Positions 62,890-64,000 of a DNA stretch of 64,000 nt are shown one piece after another. The notes under the pieces were generated by a model. The model did not search any database and was not told where the DNA came from. It saw only the letters and a program-made list of their open reading frames with translations. Origin of the DNA: Facklamia lactis (lineage in GTDB: Bacteria > Bacillota > Bacilli > Lactobacillales > Aerococcaceae). Positions within the stretch are counted from its first letter, which is position 1. The number at the start of each line of letters is the position of its first letter. The DNA lies in the NCBI RefSeq assembly GCF_015863205.1, contig NZ_JACBXQ010000002.1, forward strand, positions 1 to 64,000, written 5' to 3'. A program made the position numbers and the translations under genes.

Positions 62890-63669
62890 CTAGCTCTCTC
62901 GAAAAGGAAAATCATTTGTTATCCGCATAAATTTATATATCTCTTCTAAATAAGTCTCACTTTTTAAATGAATACCTACCATATCACGATAGATCTCATG
63001 CATTAAACGCCTAATATCTTGATAAGTCGGTTCTGATAATTTAATATTTCCTATCTGCTCAAAAGCAGTTTTTGATAATAATTTCACCACAGCAATGGCT
63101 TGGGGCCTAAGTTGAAGGCGGAAAGGATCTTCATTGAAATGTCTCTCACACAATATGCCCTGCTGCTGCATTGAAAAATCCATCGGCCCCTCATGATTGT
63201 GGCAGAAAACACATCTATCCCAATCAATGGCTAGCCCAAAACGATGTAAAAGCTGAACTTCCGCTGCAATTTGAAATGGACGAGCTTCATCTGATCGATT
63301 AATCATTTGGAGTCCTTTTGCCAAAAACTGATATAAAATTGAATCTGGTTGATTATCTTCAATACTAGCATCTACTAGTTGGCAAAGATAAGCCGCATGA
63401 GCTTGTAAAATAGGGTCCATTTGGATTTTACGATGTATATCCAAGGTCTGGGCTTCACGAATAAAGGATAATCCAGTTGAATGAATCGTTCCGATATATT
63501 CATGCTGTGACATAGGAATACAATGCTGCTTTAAAGGGTGATTAAGAGCTTGAAGCCCTTTAACAAAAAACATTTTTGTTCCATGTGTTTGGGTAAATAT
63601 TTTAACTAAAGCGTCCTTTTCTCGATGGGGACGCATAAAAAGAACAATCCCCTCAAAGCTTTCTAGCAT
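62890..63669 (-). CDS. recO: DNA repair protein RecO
   Basis: 259 residues from ATG at 63669 (MLESFEGIVLFMRPHREKDA), after GAGGTG; an upstream in-frame start at 63738 would overlap era by over 50 bases. The OB-fold N-domain is followed by a helical domain with a zinc site: CVFCHNHEGPMDF and CERHFNEDP (four Cys/His ligands). RecO loads RecA on gapped DNA with RecR. It lies 16 bases after the era stop, the usual order. Confidence 0.95.
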   Translation of the reverse strand: MLESFEGIVLFMRPHREKDALVKIFTQTHGTKMFFVKGLQALNHPLKQHCIPMSQHEYIGTIHSTGLSFIREAQTLDIHRKIQMDPILQAHAAYLCQLVDASIEDNQPDSILYQFLAKGLQMINRSDEARPFQIAAEVQLLHRFGLAIDWDRCVFCHNHEGPMDFSMQQQGILCERHFNEDPFRLQLRPQAIAVVKLLSKTAFEQIGNIKLSEPTYQDIRRLMHEIYRDMVGIHLKSETYLEEIYKFMRITNDFPFRES

Positions 63670-63685
63670 ACCCCAACACCTCTGC

Positions 63686-64000
63686 TTAATAATTATCTGG
63701 CTGATAGCCAAAATCATTGAGCTGAGATTGACGATCACGCCAATCTCTTTGAACTTTTACCCATAAATCTAAATATACTTTATCTCCTAATAACTGCTCA
63801 ATATCACGTCGCGCTAATTGACCAATTCTCTTAATCATTGAGCCCTGAGCCCCAATAATAATTCCTTTTTGACTTTTGCGTTCAACGATAATTGTCGCTT
63901 GAACTTCTACTTTATCATCTTCATTTCTCTGCATTTGATGGACCTGAACAGCTACGGAGTGAGGTATTTCTTCTCGAGTAAGATGAAGAATTTTTTCTCG
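63686..64000 (-). CDS. era: GTPase Era, C-terminal part
   Basis: The gene runs off the end of the window, leaving about 104 codons. The visible part is the KH domain: [40 protein letters not shown] and [20 protein letters not shown], preceded by [16 protein letters not shown]. Era binds 16S rRNA near its 3' end in 30S assembly. The N-terminal GTPase domain lies outside. The frame is open to base 64000. recO follows 16 bases later. Confidence 0.95.
   Translation of the reverse strand, partial: REKILHLTREEIPHSVAVQVHQMQRNEDDKVEVQATIIVERKSQKGIIIGAQGSMIKRIGQLARRDIEQLLGDKVYLDLWVKVQRDWRDRQSQLNDFGYQPDNY

Overview
The window is low-GC Gram-positive chromosome. Gene content and order point to the Lactobacillales, and I infer an Aerococcaceae-like genus (Facklamia, Ignavigranum or a relative). 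The grounds are the L19/TrmD/RimM/KhpA/S16/Ffh/YlxM cluster, a CovR/ArlR-type two-component pair, a PBP2b-like transpeptidase, a glycyl T-box, LPXTG and YSIRK signals and AUG/GUG/TUG starts with strong AGGAGG-type sites. No rRNA, tRNA or CRISPR array was seen. Most genes are on the minus strand.

Layout. 1-3.5 kb is accessory and decayed: the end of an IS3-family transposase, a degV gene killed by two in-frame stops, a secreted two-domain Ig-like protein, and a prophage scar in which a frameshifted tape-measure end meets the last codons of a tyrosine integrase. 3.5-8.4 kb holds the translation/SRP cluster rplS, a catalytically dead-looking histidine-phosphatase homologue, trmD, rimM, khpA, rpsP, ffh and ylxM. 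8.4-9.06 kb has no gene. 9-13.9 kb is a nucleoside-type ABC importer (BmpA, ATPase, two permeases). 14-22.5 kb carries ftsK/spoIIIE, yidC, a histidine kinase and response regulator, gnd, a 43-residue membrane protein and a rhodanese-fold protein. 22.5-28 kb carries glk, a rhomboid protease, rpmG, an MltG-like small protein, a membrane/HTH protein and a class B PBP. 28-31.7 kb has YfhO and DUF1189 membrane proteins on the plus strand. 31.8-39.8 kb has cshB, zwf, nrnA, a YtoI-like CBS/DRTGG protein, a ZIP transporter, dinB and yajC. 39.9-47.3 kb has tgt, a glutamine cyclotransferase-like protein, plsC, a sortase-anchored M28 peptidase, ddl and a YunD-like metallophosphatase. 47.5-53.2 kb has a heterodimeric ABC exporter, yneF, a DUF896 (YnzC) gene, lexA and apt. 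53.2-64 kb has recJ, rnz, an OatA-like acyltransferase, obg, glyS, glyQ with a T-box leader, recO and the end of era.

How the genes work together. zwf and gnd supply the oxidative pentose-phosphate branch and glk feeds glucose-6-phosphate. lexA and dinB share a LexA box of the form CGAAC-N4-GTTTG placed inside their promoters. PBP, ddl, the OatA-like protein and FtsK serve the envelope and division. Many transcription units end in clear, often bidirectional hairpins.

I found no convincing undescribed multi-gene system. The most interesting observations are local: a DUF896 gene with no ATG/GTG/TTG start but an ideal Shine-Dalgarno before ATA-CTG; a 47-bp duplication of the yneF 3' end that looks like an integration scar; several proteins that keep their fold signature but lack catalytic residues (histidine phosphatase, acyltransferase-3 domain, rhodanese, an Asp-to-Glu change in TrmD); and a BmpA-type receptor whose lipobox cysteine is gone.
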